The notes below the pieces were generated by a model that worked only from the letters and a program-made list of their open reading frames with translations, made no database searches and had not been told where the DNA came from. A stretch of 64,000 nt of DNA from assembly GCF_001659605.2 (NCBI RefSeq), contig NC_035164.2, forward strand, positions 20,058,000 through 20,121,999. The letters run 5' to 3'. The position numbers and the translations under genes are program-made. This document shows, piece after piece, positions 30,505 through 43,200 of the stretch (position 1 is the first letter of the stretch; the number at the start of each line of letters is the position of its first letter). The DNA comes from Manihot esculenta. Its lineage: Eukaryota > Streptophyta > Magnoliopsida > Malpighiales > Euphorbiaceae.

Positions 30505-33500
30505 AGTAGTGGCAGAGGTAGAGGGAGAGGGGCAGCCTCTACTTCAGCAGCAGGTTCCCGAGGTGGAAATCCGGTAGCCCCAGCACGGATTTTCACTGTG
30601 ACACAGGAGGAGGCTAACACGTCGAACACAGTGGTGTCAGGTAATCTCATCATTGGGTGTTCAGATGTGTATGCTTTGATGGACCCCGGTGCTTCTCATT
30701 CCTTTATTGCATCGAGAGCCATAGAGAGATTGGGTTTGATCAGTTCTGAGTTAGAGTATCCTCTCTGGGTCAGTGGACCTAAATGTGACCCATCAGTGGC
30801 AGTGTCAGTCTGTCATTTCAGTCCAGTGTTCATAGAGGGTAGATGCCTTCCAGCTGACCTTATGGTTCTAGACTTGACAGATTTTGATGTCATTCTAAGG
30901 ATGGATTGGCTATCTGCATATAGTGCTACTTTGGACTGTCGAGAGAAGCTAGTGAGTCTCAGAGACCAGGATGGGTCAGAGTGTGTCTTCAGAGGAGACA
31001 AGAGAGGTACACCCAGAGGTATGATTTCAGCCCTTCAGGCTCGTCGTTTGCTTAGGAGGGGTTGTCAGGGGTTTCTAGCTCATGTGAGAGAGCTAGATAG
31101 TCAGGTTAGGGAACCAGCCACAATACCAGTAGTTCGAGAGTTTCTCGATGTGTTCCCAGACGATTTACCAGGACTCCCACCTGATAGGGAGATAGGGTTT
31201 GAAATTGAATTGCTGCCAGGTACCAGACCTATCTATATTCCTCCCTACAGGATGGCACCAACAGAGTTAAAAGAGGTGAAAGAACAGTTGCAGGACTTGG
31301 TAGATAAGGGTTTCATCTGCCCTAGTACCTCACCTTGGGGTGCTCCAGTGCTCTTTGTCAGAAAGAAGGATGGATCCCTCAGACTTTGTATCGACTACAG
31401 ACAGTTGAACAAGGTCACTATCAAGAATAGATATCTGCTACCTCGGATTGATGATCTCTTTGACCAGCTAGCTGGAGCAGGTTGGTTTTCGAAAATAGAT
31501 CTGAGATCCGGGTATCATCAGTTGAGAGTCAGAGAGGCAGATGTGCCTACGACAGCTTTCAAGACTAGATATGGGCATTATGAGTTCTTAGTGATGTCGT
31601 TCGGGTTGACTAACGCCCCTGCAGCATTCATGGATCTCATGAACAGAGTTTTCAGTGAGTTTCTGGATCACTTTGTCATTGTTTTCATCGATGATATTTT
31701 AGTGTATTCCAGAGATGCAGAGGAGCATGCCCAGCATCTGAGGATAGTTCTGCAGACACTGAGAGAGCATGGTTTGTATGCCAAGTTCTCGAAGTGTGAG
31801 TTTTGGTTGAGGAGCATTGCCTTCTTGGGACACGTGGTATCAGCAGAAGGTATTGAGGTAGACCCCAAGAAGATAGAGGCTGTAGCTAACTGGCCCAGAC
31901 CCACGACAGTGACTGAGATTAAAAGCTTTCTGGGACTGGCAGGTTACTACAGGAGGTTCGTTCAGAACTTCTCAAAGATAGCGGCTCCTATGACCAAATT
32001 GACTCAGAAGAACCAGACGTTTGTCTGGTCAGACCAATGTGAAGAGAGCTTTGAAGAGCTCAAAAAGAGATTGACAACAGCACCAGTGCTAGCTCTGCCT
32101 GTCAGTAATGAGGATTTCACAGTGTTCTGTGATGCATCTCGAGTGGGCTTGGGTTGTGTTTTGATGCAGAGTGATAGGGTGATAGCTTATGCTTCTAGAC
32201 AGTTGAAGAAGCACGAGTTGAATTACCCTACCCATGACCTAGAGATGGCAGCAGTTATCTTTGCACTTAAGATGTGGCGGCATTACCTCTACGGGGTGAA
32301 ATGCGAGATCTTCACTGATCACAAGAGTTTACAGTACATCTTGAGTCAGAAAGAGCTGAATTTGAGGCAGAGGAGATGGGTAGAATTGCTCAGTGATTAT
32401 GATTGTAAGATCCAGTATCATCCGGGTAAGGCGAATGTTGTGGCAGACGCCCTTAGCCGGAAGTCACTAGGCAGTTTATCCCATATAGCAGCAGAGCGGA
32501 GACCAGTTGTGATGGAGCTTTACAAGCTTTTAGAAGAGGGGTTACAGTTGGAATTATCTGGTACAGGTGCATTGATAGCACAGATGAGAGTGACACCTGT
32601 GTTTCTGGAGCAGATAGCTCAGAGACAGCATGAGGACCCTGAGTTGATGAAAATTGCCAGGACTGTTCAGTCAGGCAACAGTGCAGAGTTCAGATTTGAC
32701 AGCAAAGGGATCCTTCGTTATGGGAGTCGCCTTTGTGTACCAGATAGTAGCAGTGTGAAGGAAGACATTATGAGGGAAGCTCATAATGCGCGATATAGTG
32801 TTCACCCAGGAGCCACCAAGATGTATCAGGATCTGAAAAGGATCTATTGGTGGCCAGCCATGAAGAAAGAAGTGGCGCAGTTTGTGACAGCTTGTGCAGT
32901 TTGCCAGAGGGTGAAACTAGAGCATCAGAAACCAGCAGGAATGCTTAACCCATTGCCGATTCTAGAGTGGAAATGGGAGAATATAGCCATGGATTTTGTA
33001 GTGGGTTTACCAGCAGCGTCCAACAGGATAGACTCTATATGGGTGATTATGGACAGACTCACAAAATCTGCTCATTTTCTTCCAGTTCGGAGTACCTATT
33101 CTGTGGATAAGTTGGCACAAGTCTATCTGGATGAGATAGTGAGATTACATGGTGTTCCCGTGTCAATAGTTTCAGATAGAGGACCTCAGTTTACCTCTAG
33201 ATTTTGGCGAAGTCTGCAGAGTGCGATGGGCACGAGATTAGAGTTTAGCACTGCTTTCCACCCACAGACTGATGGACAGTCAGAGAGGACCATCCAGACC
33301 ATCGAGGATATGCTTCGACTGTGTGTGTTAGACTTTGGCGGTTCTTGGCGGCAGCATCTACCTTTGGTGGAGTTTGCCTACAATAACAGCCATCATGCTA
33401 GCATTGGGATGGCTCCTTATGAAGCTTTGTATGGGAGGAAGTGCAGATCCCCTGTTTGTTGGGAAGAGATAGGAGAGAAGGCTCTTGCAGGGCCAGAGTT

Positions 33501-34026
33501 AGTAGAGATTACTAGTCGAGTAGTGCCCGTGATCAGAGATAGAATCAGGACAGCTCAGAGTAGACAGAAAAGTTATGCAGACGTTCGCAGAAAACAATTA
33601 GAGTTTCAGGAGGGTAATTGGGTATTGCTAAAAGTGTCTCCAATGAAAGGAGTGGTTCGTTTTGGGAAGAAGGGTAAGTTAGCTCCACGATACATTGGAC
33701 CCTTTGAGATTTTGCAAAGGATCGGAAATGTGTCGTATAAGCTGGATTTACCTGCTTCTATGGAGAGAATTCACCCGGTATTTCATGTTTCTATGCTACG
33801 GCAGTTTGTGTCAGATCCGAATCAGGTTCTGAGTGAGCCTGAGGTGGAGATGCAGACAGATCTCACCTATATAGAGCAGCCAGTTCGGATTCTGGACACA
33901 CAGATCAGACAGCTAAGAAACAAGGGGATTCCGATGGTGAAAGTTCTATGGAACCACCATAACCTAGAAGAGTGCACCTGGGAGACGCGGGAGTCTATGC
34001 TCCAGCAGTATCCATATTTGTTTTGA
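30505..34026 (+). CDS. Pol of E2: protease, reverse transcriptase, RNase H, integrase, chromodomain
   Basis: The frame is open from the gag UAG to TGA 34024-34026 (1173 sense codons) with no stop inside. It has no ATG start of its own, so expression would need readthrough of the UAG. The retropepsin site is DPGASHSF (Asp codon 30682); the conserved later motif reads VILRMDWL, with Arg where Gly is usual. The RT motif is FIDDILVYS (31684). RNase H acidic residues have codons at 32131 (D), 32242 (E) and 32317 (D). The integrase has an HHCC zinc region (about 32780-32910) and a DD35E triad at codons 32992, 33175 and 33283. A GPY/F module and chromodomain (about 33840-34010) end the protein. Confidence 0.95.
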   Translation, partial: SSGRGRGRGAASTSAAGSRGGNPVAPARIFTVTQEEANTSNTVVSGNLIIGCSDVYALMDPGASHSFIASRAIERLGLISSELEYPLWVSGPKCDPSVAVSVCHFSPVFIEGRCLPADLMVLDLTDFDVILRMDWLSAYSATLDCREKLVSLRDQDGSECVFRGDKRGTPRGMISALQARRLLRRGCQGFLAHVRELDSQVREPATIPVVREFLDVFPDDLPGLPPDREIGFEIELLPGTRPIYIPPYRMAPTELKEVKEQLQDLVDKGFICPSTSPWGAPVLFVRKKDGSLRLCIDYRQLNKVTIKNRYLLPRIDDLFDQLAGAGWFSKIDLRSGYHQLRVREADVPTTAFKTRYGHYEFLVMSFGLTNAPAAFMDLMNRVFSEFLDHFVIVFIDDILVYSRDAEEHAQHLRIVLQTLREHGLYAKFSKCEFWLRSIAFLGHVVSAEGIEVDPKKIEAVANWPRPTTVTEIKSFLGLAGYYRRFVQNFSKIAAPMTKLTQKNQTFVWSDQCEESFEELKKRLTTAPVLALPVSNEDFTVFCDASRVGLGCVLMQSDRVIAYASRQLKKHELNYPTHDLEMAAVIFALKMWRHYLYGVKCEIFTDHKSLQYILSQKELNLRQRRWVELLSDYDCKIQYHPGKANVVADALSRKSLGSLSHIAAERRPVVMELYKLLEEGLQLELSGTGALIAQMRVTPVFLEQIAQRQHEDPELMKIARTVQSGNSAEFRFDSKGILRYGSRLCVPDSSSVKEDIMREAHNARYSVHPGATKMYQDLKRIYWWPAMKKEVAQFVTACAVCQRVKLEHQKPAGMLNPLPILEWKWENIAMDFVVGLPAASNRIDSIWVIMDRLTKSAHFLPVRSTYSVDKLAQVYLDEIVRLHGVPVSIVSDRGPQFTSRFWRSLQSAMGTRLEFSTAFHPQTDGQSERTIQTIEDMLRLCVLDFGGSWRQHLPLVEFAYNNSHHASIGMAPYEALYGRKCRSPVCWEEIGEKALAGPELVEITSRVVPVIRDRIRTAQSRQKSYADVRRKQLEFQEGNWVLLKVSPMKGVVRFGKKGKLAPRYIGPFEILQRIGNVSYKLDLPASMERIHPVFHVSMLRQFVSDPNQVLSEPEVEMQTDLTYIEQPVRILDTQIRQLRNKGIPMVKVLWNHHNLEECTWETRESMLQQYPYLF

Positions 34027-34066
34027 GGTTAGTTTCCTCCGGTTTATGTGTTATTTGTTTTAGAAT

Positions 34067-34082
34067 CATTCGAGGACGAATG
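34067..34082 (+). other. Hairpin before the E2 polypurine tract
   Basis: A 6-bp stem (CATTCG with CGAATG) closes a four-base loop AGGA. It is the shortened form of the 9-bp stem in M0 and E3. Confidence 0.75.
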
Positions 34083-34087
34083 TTTTT

Positions 34088-34100
34088 AAGGGGGGGAGAA
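34088..34100 (+). other. Polypurine tract of E2
   Basis: An A/G run with seven G residues directly abuts the 3' LTR at 34101. Confidence 0.92.
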
Positions 34101-36422
34101 TGTAATACCCGGCTAGAATCCGGCACCAGAATTCTTGTCGTCCGGTGGAATCCGGGGTGTCGGAATTCTATAGGAGGGTAGGATTTATGTTTTCCTACAG
34201 TGTTATGATGTATGTTAAGGGTTTTAGTTAAATGGATTTGAGTTGGGTTGAGGTTGGAAGAGAAAAGTCTATGGAGACTTTTGCCAAGTTCGGCCGCCGA
34301 AGGTAAGTTCGGCCGCCGAAAGTGCCCAATGTTCGGCTTCCGCAGTTCAGGTTCGGCCCCCGAATGTTGCATGGTTTTGCATGCGATTCGGCAGCCGAAG
34401 CTGAGTTGCTCAGCCAGCTCTTGTGCAATCCTTAGTCAGCATTTTGGACAGGTGTTGGCTCCAAACCCTGTCCAGAAGATTAGCCACGTCTCCCATGCTT
34501 TATTTGCAAGCCCAGCTCATGCAGAGTGTGTGTTGGTTTTCAACAGTGTTTGAAGGTTTTGAAGTGAAAAAGCTTAGGTTAGAGTGTTTATGAGTTTGAA
34601 GAGAAGTTGATCCATTTTCTTTGGTCAGATCGTTCATCTTCGTGTTTACAAGAGGTAAGTGAAGATCTTGAACATGTTTTACTGTTTTATAGAAGTTTTA
34701 TGAAGGTTTGGGTAGAGATGCATGCTTAGGTGACAAAGGGTGTTTTTTGATGGTTTAGCTTGTAAGCATGATTATGTGTTATGTTTGCTGTGTTTGTTGG
34801 GGTTTTTAGGTAGTTTTGGACCCCTTTGTACATATACATGAGTATATGTGTGCTGAGGAGTTGAGTGTGCATGTTTGAGAGATTGAAAGGATGGAGGAGC
34901 TTGTTTGCCGTCGGGGCTGAGTTCTGGATGAACTCAGGTTCGGCAGCCGAAGGTTCATTCGGCCGCCGAACCTCTTGCATGGTGGCTTAGGCTGCCACAG
35001 CTTGCCCCCGCGAGTTTTGCATGTTCGGCTCTATTTGGGGGATTCGGCCGCCGAAGGTGCCGCCGAAGGTTAGAGACTTTCGTCTCTGGAATGCCTTTTG
35101 GCCCCGAAACTTGCCCCCGAAAGGGTTCGGCCGCCGAAGCTTGAGATTCGGCCACCGAAGGTGCTTGAGTTTCGTCTCTGGAGAAGACTTTCGGCCGCCG
35201 AACCTGCCGCCGAAAGTGTTCTGTCCAGCTTTCCTTTGCATGCTTTGTATGAGGTTTAGAGTGAGTTTAAGGGGAGTCTTGGGAAGTTTAATAGAGTTGG
35301 TCAGCAGTTAGTTTCGTCCCTCATTTGAGTTTATCTGTACCTATACAGACCAGAGGAACCAAAGAGAGCAGCAGTGAGTACTGCCCAGCGTTTTCAGAGC
35401 CTGCAGAGTTAGTCAGTCCAGTTAGCCAGAGGTGAGTGGAACTAAACTTAACTCTTTTAACTTGCACAATGGAATGTTTTAGCATATCCCATGCATCATG
35501 ATTTTGCCATAGGTTGATTACATTAGTATTCACGAATATGTTGCATTGCATCGTTATTTGTTGATGTGGGTAAATGCTGAATGATCCCATAGTCGCAGAC
35601 AGGAAGTCCAGGAGCCTTTGACTACGCCCTGGCAGGTATAGCAAGTCCAGGAGCCTTTGACTACGCCCTGGCAGGTATAGCAAAGTCCAGGAGCCTTTGA
35701 CTACGCCCTGGCAATGGTAAGTACAGAGGTGTTATATACACATATACATATATGACAGGAAGACCAGGTGCTCGATTCTACGCCCTGGCACAGAGTTACT
35801 GGGACTATGTGGTGACAGGTTTACTCTTGATGTGGTTTGTCTGTGTTATGACGCATTCCATGAGAGCATGTTTTACTGAGATGTTTTACTGTTCTACTCA
35901 CTGGGCTATAGAGCTCATCCCACTCCCTTAACCCCAGTTTTGCAGGTTCAGTGTACATTGTACAGGGACAGTCCAGCAGGGTACAGAAAGAGTAAAGAGA
36001 TTTGTAATAGCTTAGAGTGGACATGTAACATTAAAGAGCTGTAATAGTTGTGTCTAAAGGTAGAAATGTGCTTGACTTAGTGCTGTATGTGTTGTACATG
36101 ATCTGGATATGTATATATGTTTAAATGTATGTGAAAAACCAGGCTTAACAGGTATGAGTTAACCCATCTAGAGCAAGCTCTAGTCAGGGGTACAGAGTAC
36201 AGAGTACAGAGTACAGAGTACAGAGTATAGAGTACAGAGATAGTGCATGCACAGGTTAAGCCTTGGTACAGAGAAAAGAATTTTTATTTTTCACAGAAAA
36301 TGTATGATCATGTATGAGTTTTACAGGTACACAGAGAGTATAGCAGGCTTGCTACGGGTTCTGGCGGCCTTAAGCCGATTTGAATCCTAGCGCCGGTGAC
36401 GATCCATTTTGGGGTCGTTACA
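34101..36422 (+). repeat. 3' LTR of E2
   Basis: This 2322-bp LTR is about 98.8 percent identical to the 5' LTR by eye. It carries the same palindrome groups (34289-34399 and 34939-35215), minisatellite (35604-35714) and heptamer repeat (36188-36240). Confidence 0.95.
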
Positions 36423-37168
36423 ATTACACACTATTCCTTTACTCTTGCTGACCTCCTAATCTATCCCGAACCTGCAAACCTGGGGGTTAAGAGAAAGTGG
36501 TGAGCTACTAGAGCCCAGTGAGCAGAATAGAGAAAACAATATATTAAAATTTATGCTTTCATGAAATGCATCACATCACAAACAAATCACATCGAGGATG
36601 GACTTATCACCAATAGCCCTCTATACATTCCAATAGTGCCAGGGCGTAGAATGGGCCGCTGGTCTTTCCCTTAACATAACATTCCAATGTGCCAGGGGCG
36701 TAGAATGGGCCTCGACCTGGTCTTTCTCTTACTCTGTGCCAGGGGCATAGAATGGGCCTCGACCTGGACTTCCGTACCATACCATATCATATCGTATCAA
36801 GGACTAATGGATCATCCAATAACCATCCACATCAATAGTAATTAATGCAATGCATCATATTCGTGAATTCTAATGCAAACATCCTAATATATATAATATG
36901 GCATTCGTGATGCATGAACATGCTCTAAATTTATTTGCTTTGAAACATAAAGATCCATTCTACTCACCTCAGGCTGACTCTGAGAAGACTCTGAAGCAGC
37001 TAACTCACTGCTGGGGTCCTCGGTTCCTCGGGTCCGAACCTACACAGGTGGACTCAAATGAGGGACCAAACACACACTAACATGACTCTAAACATCTCCC
37101 CAAAAACCCCCCCAAAACATCATAAAACATACATAGAAAACATGCAAAAGAAGGCTGGACAGGGCACT

Positions 37169-37351
37169 TTCGGCGGCAGGTTCGGTGGCCGAAAGTGGTT
37201 CCAGAGCCAAAACTCATGCATGTTTGGCGGCACCTTCGGCGGTCGAAACTCCCCTCCAGAGCCGAAAGTCCAACTTTCGGGGGCGAGTTTAGGCGGCCAA
37301 ACATGCCACCACAGGCAGGTTCGGCGGCCGAAAGCGCCTTCGACTGCCGAA
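37169..37351. repeat. Palindrome cluster, downstream group of S2
   Basis: Five copies, near copies and half sites lie here. A second, upstream pair at 37945-37957 and 37964-37976 flanks the S2 promoter. Confidence 0.8.
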
Positions 37352-37880
37352 CCTGAGTTCTCCCAGAAATGGCAGAACTCAGCCTTCAATGCACATTCAT
37401 GCCTCCTAAACCTTCCAAACATGCATTTGGCTATTCTACAACATGCATAAACACATACACAAGCATAAAGGGGTCTTAAACTATCCTAAACCCCAACAAA
37501 TATCACAAGGCTTACACATTTTATATACATTCATCATTAAACTCACATAAACCCTAACATTTCTCAACTAACTTAATCATGCATTTATTACCCATAAAAC
37601 CTTTTAAAACCTACTTAAAACATCAAAGGAGGTGAGGATCGACACTTACCTCTTGAAAATCGAGAGGAGAGACAATCCAAACTCAGAGATGGGAGAAATC
37701 AAGCTCCGGGGTCTCCAAGCTCCAAAACTTCGTTCTTAGCTCAAAAACTTCAAAACCAAGTTAAAACTTGTTAAAAACTAGTAGGATTTGAGGAGAAAAC
37801 ACAAGAACATCAAAGGGGTGGCGGAGACTCACCTTGCCCGAAAATAGAGAGAAAAAACTCGTCCATTTTCGGACAGGGGG

Positions 37881-37890
37881 CCTTTTATAA
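37881..37890 (-). promoter_or_regulatory. TATA box of S2
   Basis: The minus strand reads TTATAAAAGG in the conserved GGCCAGCCAC context. The palindrome pair 37945-37976 is just upstream and a donor-like AGAGGTAAGT is about 235 bases downstream (near 37650). Confidence 0.6.
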
Positions 37891-38154
37891 GTGGCTGGCC
37901 AGACCACCTTCGGAAGTCAAAAGTGCCTCCGCAACTCCACCAAGTTCGGCGGCCGAACATGAGGTTCGGAGGCCGAACCTGGATTTTCCTCCTTCGTCCA
38001 TTTTCTTTCAAAACTCAATTTCTTTCTTTGCCAAAACCATAAAAACATGTAAAAACATTTATAAAAACATATTTTACCCTTCTAGAGGTTTCCGACATCC
38101 GAGATTCCACCGGAAAATAGGAATTCCGATGCCGGGGTCTAGCCGGGTATTACA

Positions 38155-38317
38155 ACAATAGCCAGGTGAGACATGATCCCTATTCTAACACCTACAATCC
38201 AGGTTAGAGAGACCACCGCAATTTCAGCTATGGAAGGGCTAACAACAACCAGAGCTATCAGAATTATCAAAGAAATCAAGCCCAACCAGCACCTCCAAGT
38301 TCCAACCAGTACCTTGA
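38155..38317 (+). pseudogene. Gag of E4, middle piece
   Basis: A 163-bp fragment encodes SQVRHDPYSNTYNPG and then NNNQSYQNYQRNQAQPAP. It aligns with E5 gag (NKQPRHDPYSNTYNPGWRD...) and bridges the S2 and E3 insertions. One TAG replaces the Trp codon of E5. Confidence 0.88.
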
Positions 38318-40135
38318 TGTAACGACCCGAAAACCGGACCGCTACCGGTGCTAGGATCCAGATCGACTTAAGGTCACCGGGACCCATAGCAAGCCTAACA
38401 TACATCCTGCCATTCCTAATAAATTCCATACATGATCATACATATTCATAAAACTTTAAACTTTTCACATATACCAAGCTTGACCTGTGCATGTACCATA
38501 ACTGTAAATGTAAAACCCCTTACTGGAGCCCTCATTAAATGCTCCAATTGGGTCAACATCTCATATGTCAAGCCTGGTTCAACATGTCTCATCATTAAAC
38601 ATTTACATCAAGATCATGTACAACAGGGATTTACAATAAACACTAGGGCCAAGCACAATACTAATCCTCATTACATTACTTTATATTACATCATTTTATA
38701 TTTCATTACATTACATGTCCACTAACACTCTATTACATGACATAACCATGGCCATTACCCTTGCTGACTCCCTGTGCTATCTCTGGTCCTGCAAACCTGG
38801 GAGTTAGGGGAAGGGGGTGAGCTACTAAAGCCCAGTGAGCAGAACATTAAAATAGTTAATTAAACACATACTTTCATGAAATGCATCACATCACAAACAA
38901 TTCATAACAAGGATAGATTTGTCGCCACTAACCCTCTACTTATCCAATTGTGCCAGGGGCGTAGAATGGGCCTCACTAGACTTTCTCTTAACATGACATA
39001 ACATAACATATCCAATGTGCCACGGGCGTAGAATGGGCCTCACTGGTCTTTCTCTCACATCATGCCAGGGGCGTAGAATGGGCCTCACTGGACTTCCATA
39101 CCATATCATAACATATCATATCGAGGGCTAGTGGGTCATCCAAAATCCATCCACATCAACATAATATTATGCAATGCATCAAGTTCGTGAGTGCTAATGC
39201 AAAACAACCTAGTATACATCATGACATTCGTGATGCATGAACATGCTAAAATTTCATTTACTTTAAAACATAGTTCAGTTCTACTCACCTCAGGCTGACG
39301 CTTTACTGACTCTGTAGCAGCTAGCTCACTGCTAATCACCCCGGTTCCTCAGGTCCGATCCTACACAGATGGGCTCAAATGAGGGACCAAACATACTCTA
39401 ACATAACTCTAAACATCTCCCCAAAAACCCCCTAAAACATCACATGGCATCACATTAAGCATAATTCTAACATAAACCCTAACATTCTAGATCTACTCTA
39501 AAACATGCATCATATACCCTTAAAACCCCTCAAAACTTACTTAAAACATAAGAGAGGGTGGAGATCTACTCTTACCTCCTAAAGATCGAGAGGAGAGGCG
39601 ATCCAAACTTGGAGATTAGGAGGAAAAGAGCTCCGGAGGTCTCCAAGCTTTAAAACCTTGATCTTAGCTTAAAATCTTCAAAACATGGTAAAAACTCATA
39701 AAAACTCTGGGAGATTTGAAGGAAAACATAAAATCAACCATGGAGGGTCAAGAACTCACCTTTGCCCGAAAATGGAGAGAGAAAAACTCGCCCATTTTCG
39801 GACATGGGGCCTTTTATAGGTGGCTGGCCAGACCACCTTCGGAGGCTAAAGGTGCTTCCACAACTCCACCATGTTCGGTGGCCGAACTTGAGGTTCGGCG
39901 GCAACAAAAGGGAGCCATCTTCGGCGGCCGAACCTGGTATTTCCCTTCAAAACTTTCTTTTCTTTCAAAACTCAATTTTCTTTCTTAATCAAACCATAAA
40001 TACATGTAAAAACATTTTAGAAAACCTTTATTTTACCCTTCTAGAAGGCTTCTGACATCCGAGGAATTCTGGATTCCAACGGAGATTCCGTTGGAAGGTA
40101 GGAATTTCGATGCTAGGGTCTAGCCGGGTATTACA
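38318..40135 (-). repeat. 3' LTR of E3
   Basis: This 1818-bp LTR pairs with 44452-46287. It has a threefold subrepeat with core GGGGCGTAGAATGGGCCTCA (about 38945-39095), a TATA box at 39811-39820 and a palindrome group at 39834-39936. The downstream palindrome group of other Tekay LTRs is missing in both E3 LTRs. Confidence 0.92.
39811..39820 (-). promoter_or_regulatory. TATA box in E3 3' LTR
   Basis: The minus strand reads CCTATAAAAG; the matching 5' LTR site is at about 45944-45953. Palindromes lie immediately upstream in both LTRs. Confidence 0.6.
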
Positions 40136-40173
40136 TTCTTCCCCCCTTTAAGAACATTCGTCCCCGAATGTTC
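40136..40173 (-). other. Polypurine tract and hairpin of E3
   Basis: The A/G tract (minus strand, seven G residues) abuts the LTR at 40135. The perfect 9-bp hairpin GAACATTCG / CGAATGTTC lies at 40152-40173. Confidence 0.85.
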
Positions 40174-40224
40174 AACAAACAAGCATAGCATTAAGAGAAA
40201 CACATAAAACCTATAACACTCACT

Positions 40225-43200
40225 TTAGAAGAGATAAAGATATCGCTGGAGTATGAACTCTCGAGTCTCCCAGACACACTCTTCCATTTTGTAGTGATTC
40301 CAAAGGACTTTCACCATCGGGATTTCCTTGTTCCTCAGCTTTCTGATCTGAGTGTCTATGATCCGTACTGGCTGCTCAACATAGGTGAGATCTCCTAGGA
40401 TCTCTACATCTGACTCATTAAAACCTTGCCCGGATCTGACACAAACTTCCATAACATGGAAACATGAAAAACCGAATGGACTTCTCCATGGAAGCAGGTA
40501 AGTCTAACTTGTACGATACATTTCCAACCTTTTTGCAAGACCTCGAAGGGTCCGATGTATCGTGGAGCTAGCTTACCTTTCTTCCCAAAATGAACCACCC
40601 CTTTCATAGGAGACACCTTGAGCAACACCATATCTCCCTCCTGAAACACTACAAGCTTTCTATAGACATCTGCTTAACACTCCTACCGGCTCACAGCCAT
40701 TTTGATTCTTTTTTTGACCACCGGCCTTCTCCATGCTGTAAATATGGGATAAACTGCCAAGCGATTTTCGGCTGAGGGCATTTGTCATAACATTTGCCTC
40801 ACCCGGATGATACTGAAACTTGTAACCATAGTCACTAAGCAATTCTACCCATTTTCTCTGCCTCAGGTTCAACTCTTTTCGACTCAAGATGCACTGCAAG
40901 CTTTTATGATCTGTAAAGATCTCTCATTTTACCCTATAAGGTAATGCTTACACCTCTTGAGTGTAAAGGTCACAACTGCCATTTCTAGATTATGTTTAGG
41001 GTAATTCAACTCATGTTTCTTCAGTTGCCTAGAAGCATAAGCAATTACCTTCTCATACTACGTCAACACACAATCTAATCTCACTCGGAACGCATCACAG
41101 AACACTGTGAAGTCTTCATTACTGGTGGACAGAGCTAACACCGGTGTTGACGTCAACCTTCTCTTTGGCTTTTCAGAGCTTTCTTCACATTATTCTGACC
41201 AAACCAACCTCTGATTCCTTCTTGGTCAACCCGGTCATAGGAGTAGTAACTCTGGGGAAGTTCTGAATGAACCTCCTGTAGTAACCTGCCAAACCCAAAA
41301 GCTCCTAATCCACATTACTGTAGTGGGTCTGGGCTAGTTAGCTACAGCTTCAACTTTCTTGGGGTCTACCTCAAAACCCTTTTCTGACATATCATGACCC
41401 AAGAAAGATATGCTCCTTAACCGGAACTCACATTTGGAGAACTGGGCATCCAAGCCATGTTCTCTCAGGGTCTGCAACACTGTCCTCAGATAATGGGCAT
41501 GCTCCTCTTTGTTCTGGAATACACCAAGATATCGTCAATGAAGACAATAATAAAGTGCTCCAGAAACTGACTAAAAACTCTGCTCATGAGGTCCCTGAAT
41601 GCTACAGGGGCATTGGCTAGCCCGAACGGCATCACTAAGAACTCATAGTGCCCATATCTGGTTCTGAATGTCATCTTCGGCACATCTTCTTCCTCGATTC
41701 TTAGCTGGTGATACCCGAATTTCAGATCTACCTTGGAGAAACAACCGGCTCCTGCTAGCTGGTCTAAATAGATCGTCGATCCTAGGTAACAGATACATGC
41801 TCTTGGTAGTGACTTTGTTCAACTGCCTATAGTCGATACAAAGCCTTAAGGATCCATCATTTATTCTCATAAACAACTCTAGAGCACCCCAAGGTGAGGT
41901 ACTCGGTCAGATGAAACCCTTGTCTACCAACTCTTGCAACTGCTCTTCAACTTCTTTAACTCTGCAGGTGCCATCCTGTAGGGAGGGGTAGAGATGGGTG
42001 TGGTTCCCATCATCACTTCAATTTCAAACTCTATCTCCCTAGCAGGTGATAAACCTGGCCGCTTGTCTGGAAAAATATCTAAAAACTCTCTGACTGCGGG
42101 CATTGAAGCTGGTTCCTTGACCTGACCGCTATGCTCTCTAACATGAGCAAGAAACCCCTAACAGCCTCTCATGAACAACCTACGAGCCTGTAGGGCTGAT
42201 ATCAAACCTCTAGGTATTCCCACACTGTCCCCTCTAAAGACTACCTTTGATCCATTCTGATCTCTGAACCTGACTACCTTGTCTCTACTATCCAAGGTAG
42301 CACCATGAGTAGAAAGCCAATCCATCCCTAGAATGACGTCAAAAATCAGTCAAATCTAGAACCACTAGGTCGGCTGGAAGGCATCTACCCTCAACATACT
42401 CTAAACTATATCAGCAGACTGACTCTGCCACCGACGGATCACACTTGGGTCCACTGACCCAAAGGGGACACTCTAACCCAGAAGCTATCAAACCCAACCT
42501 CTCTACGGCTCTCGGAGCATCAAAAGAAAGAGAAAAGCATCAAGGTTCATTAAAGCATACATATCAGAACATACAAGAGTGAGATTACCTGTCATCACCA
42601 TGTCCAATGTGTCAGCCTCCTGCTGGGTCATGAAGAAAATCCGAGCTGGAGCTGATTGACCTTCTCCGCGGGAACCTGCTGAAGAAGGGGCTGTCCCCCT
42701 TCCTCTGCCTCTGCCACTGCTCTGTGTCATGGCTAGAGCTACTGGCTGAGCCACACTACCTGAAACTGTCTGCTGGGACTGTGCCAACAAGGTCGCAGTG
42801 GGACACTCACGTGCCATGTGTCCCTCCTGCCCACACCTGAAGCAGGCTGTTGTCCCAAACTGACATACTCCATTGTGTGGCTTCCCACACCTCATGCATT
42901 CTGAACCATCTGAACCTGAGCTCGAGCCACCACCTATTCCCAAGCCGGACTTCAAACGGTTCCAGAACTTATTCTTCTTTAGCTTTTTAGTGGTGCTGCC
43001 CCACTTTTTACTGCCTGAAGCTGCTGCACTCAGGGAAGAGGGATCTAACTTTTCCCTGCCTGGGGTCTTGAAACCCAAAGACTATGCCACTGATTGCTTA
43101 ACTGACCCCTCAATGATGGCACTAGCCTCCATCTTCCATGCTGCATCCACAATAGTGTGGAAGCTTTCCCTCTCTGCTGCTAGGATCAGGGAGAAATACC

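Larger units (their letters stand above)
26583..36422 (+). mobile_element. E2: nearly intact Tekay-type Ty3/gypsy chromovirus
   Basis: This 9840-bp element is flanked by perfect direct repeats ATTAC (26578-26582 and 36423-36427). It has two LTRs, a tRNA-iMet primer site, gag and pol in one frame separated by one UAG, a hairpin and a polypurine tract. All catalytic motifs of protease, RT, RNase H and integrase can be found, as can a chromodomain. A by-eye LTR comparison shows about 27 substitutions and one or two short indels in about 2.3 kb (roughly 1.2 percent), which makes it the youngest datable insertion here. Confidence 0.97.
26168..38154 (-). mobile_element. S2: solo Tekay LTR in E4 gag, split by E2
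   Basis: The left part is 26168-26582 and the right part 36428-38154, joined at the E2 target duplication ATTAC; together about 2142 bp. On the plus strand it starts TGTAACG and ends TATTACA. Flanks are ATAAT (26163-26167) and ACAAT (38155-38159), a 5-bp duplication with one later change. It belongs to the same subfamily as M1 and E3. It has palindromes (37169-37351 and 37945-37976), a threefold subrepeat (about 36630-36770) and a TATA box (37881-37890). Confidence 0.88.
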
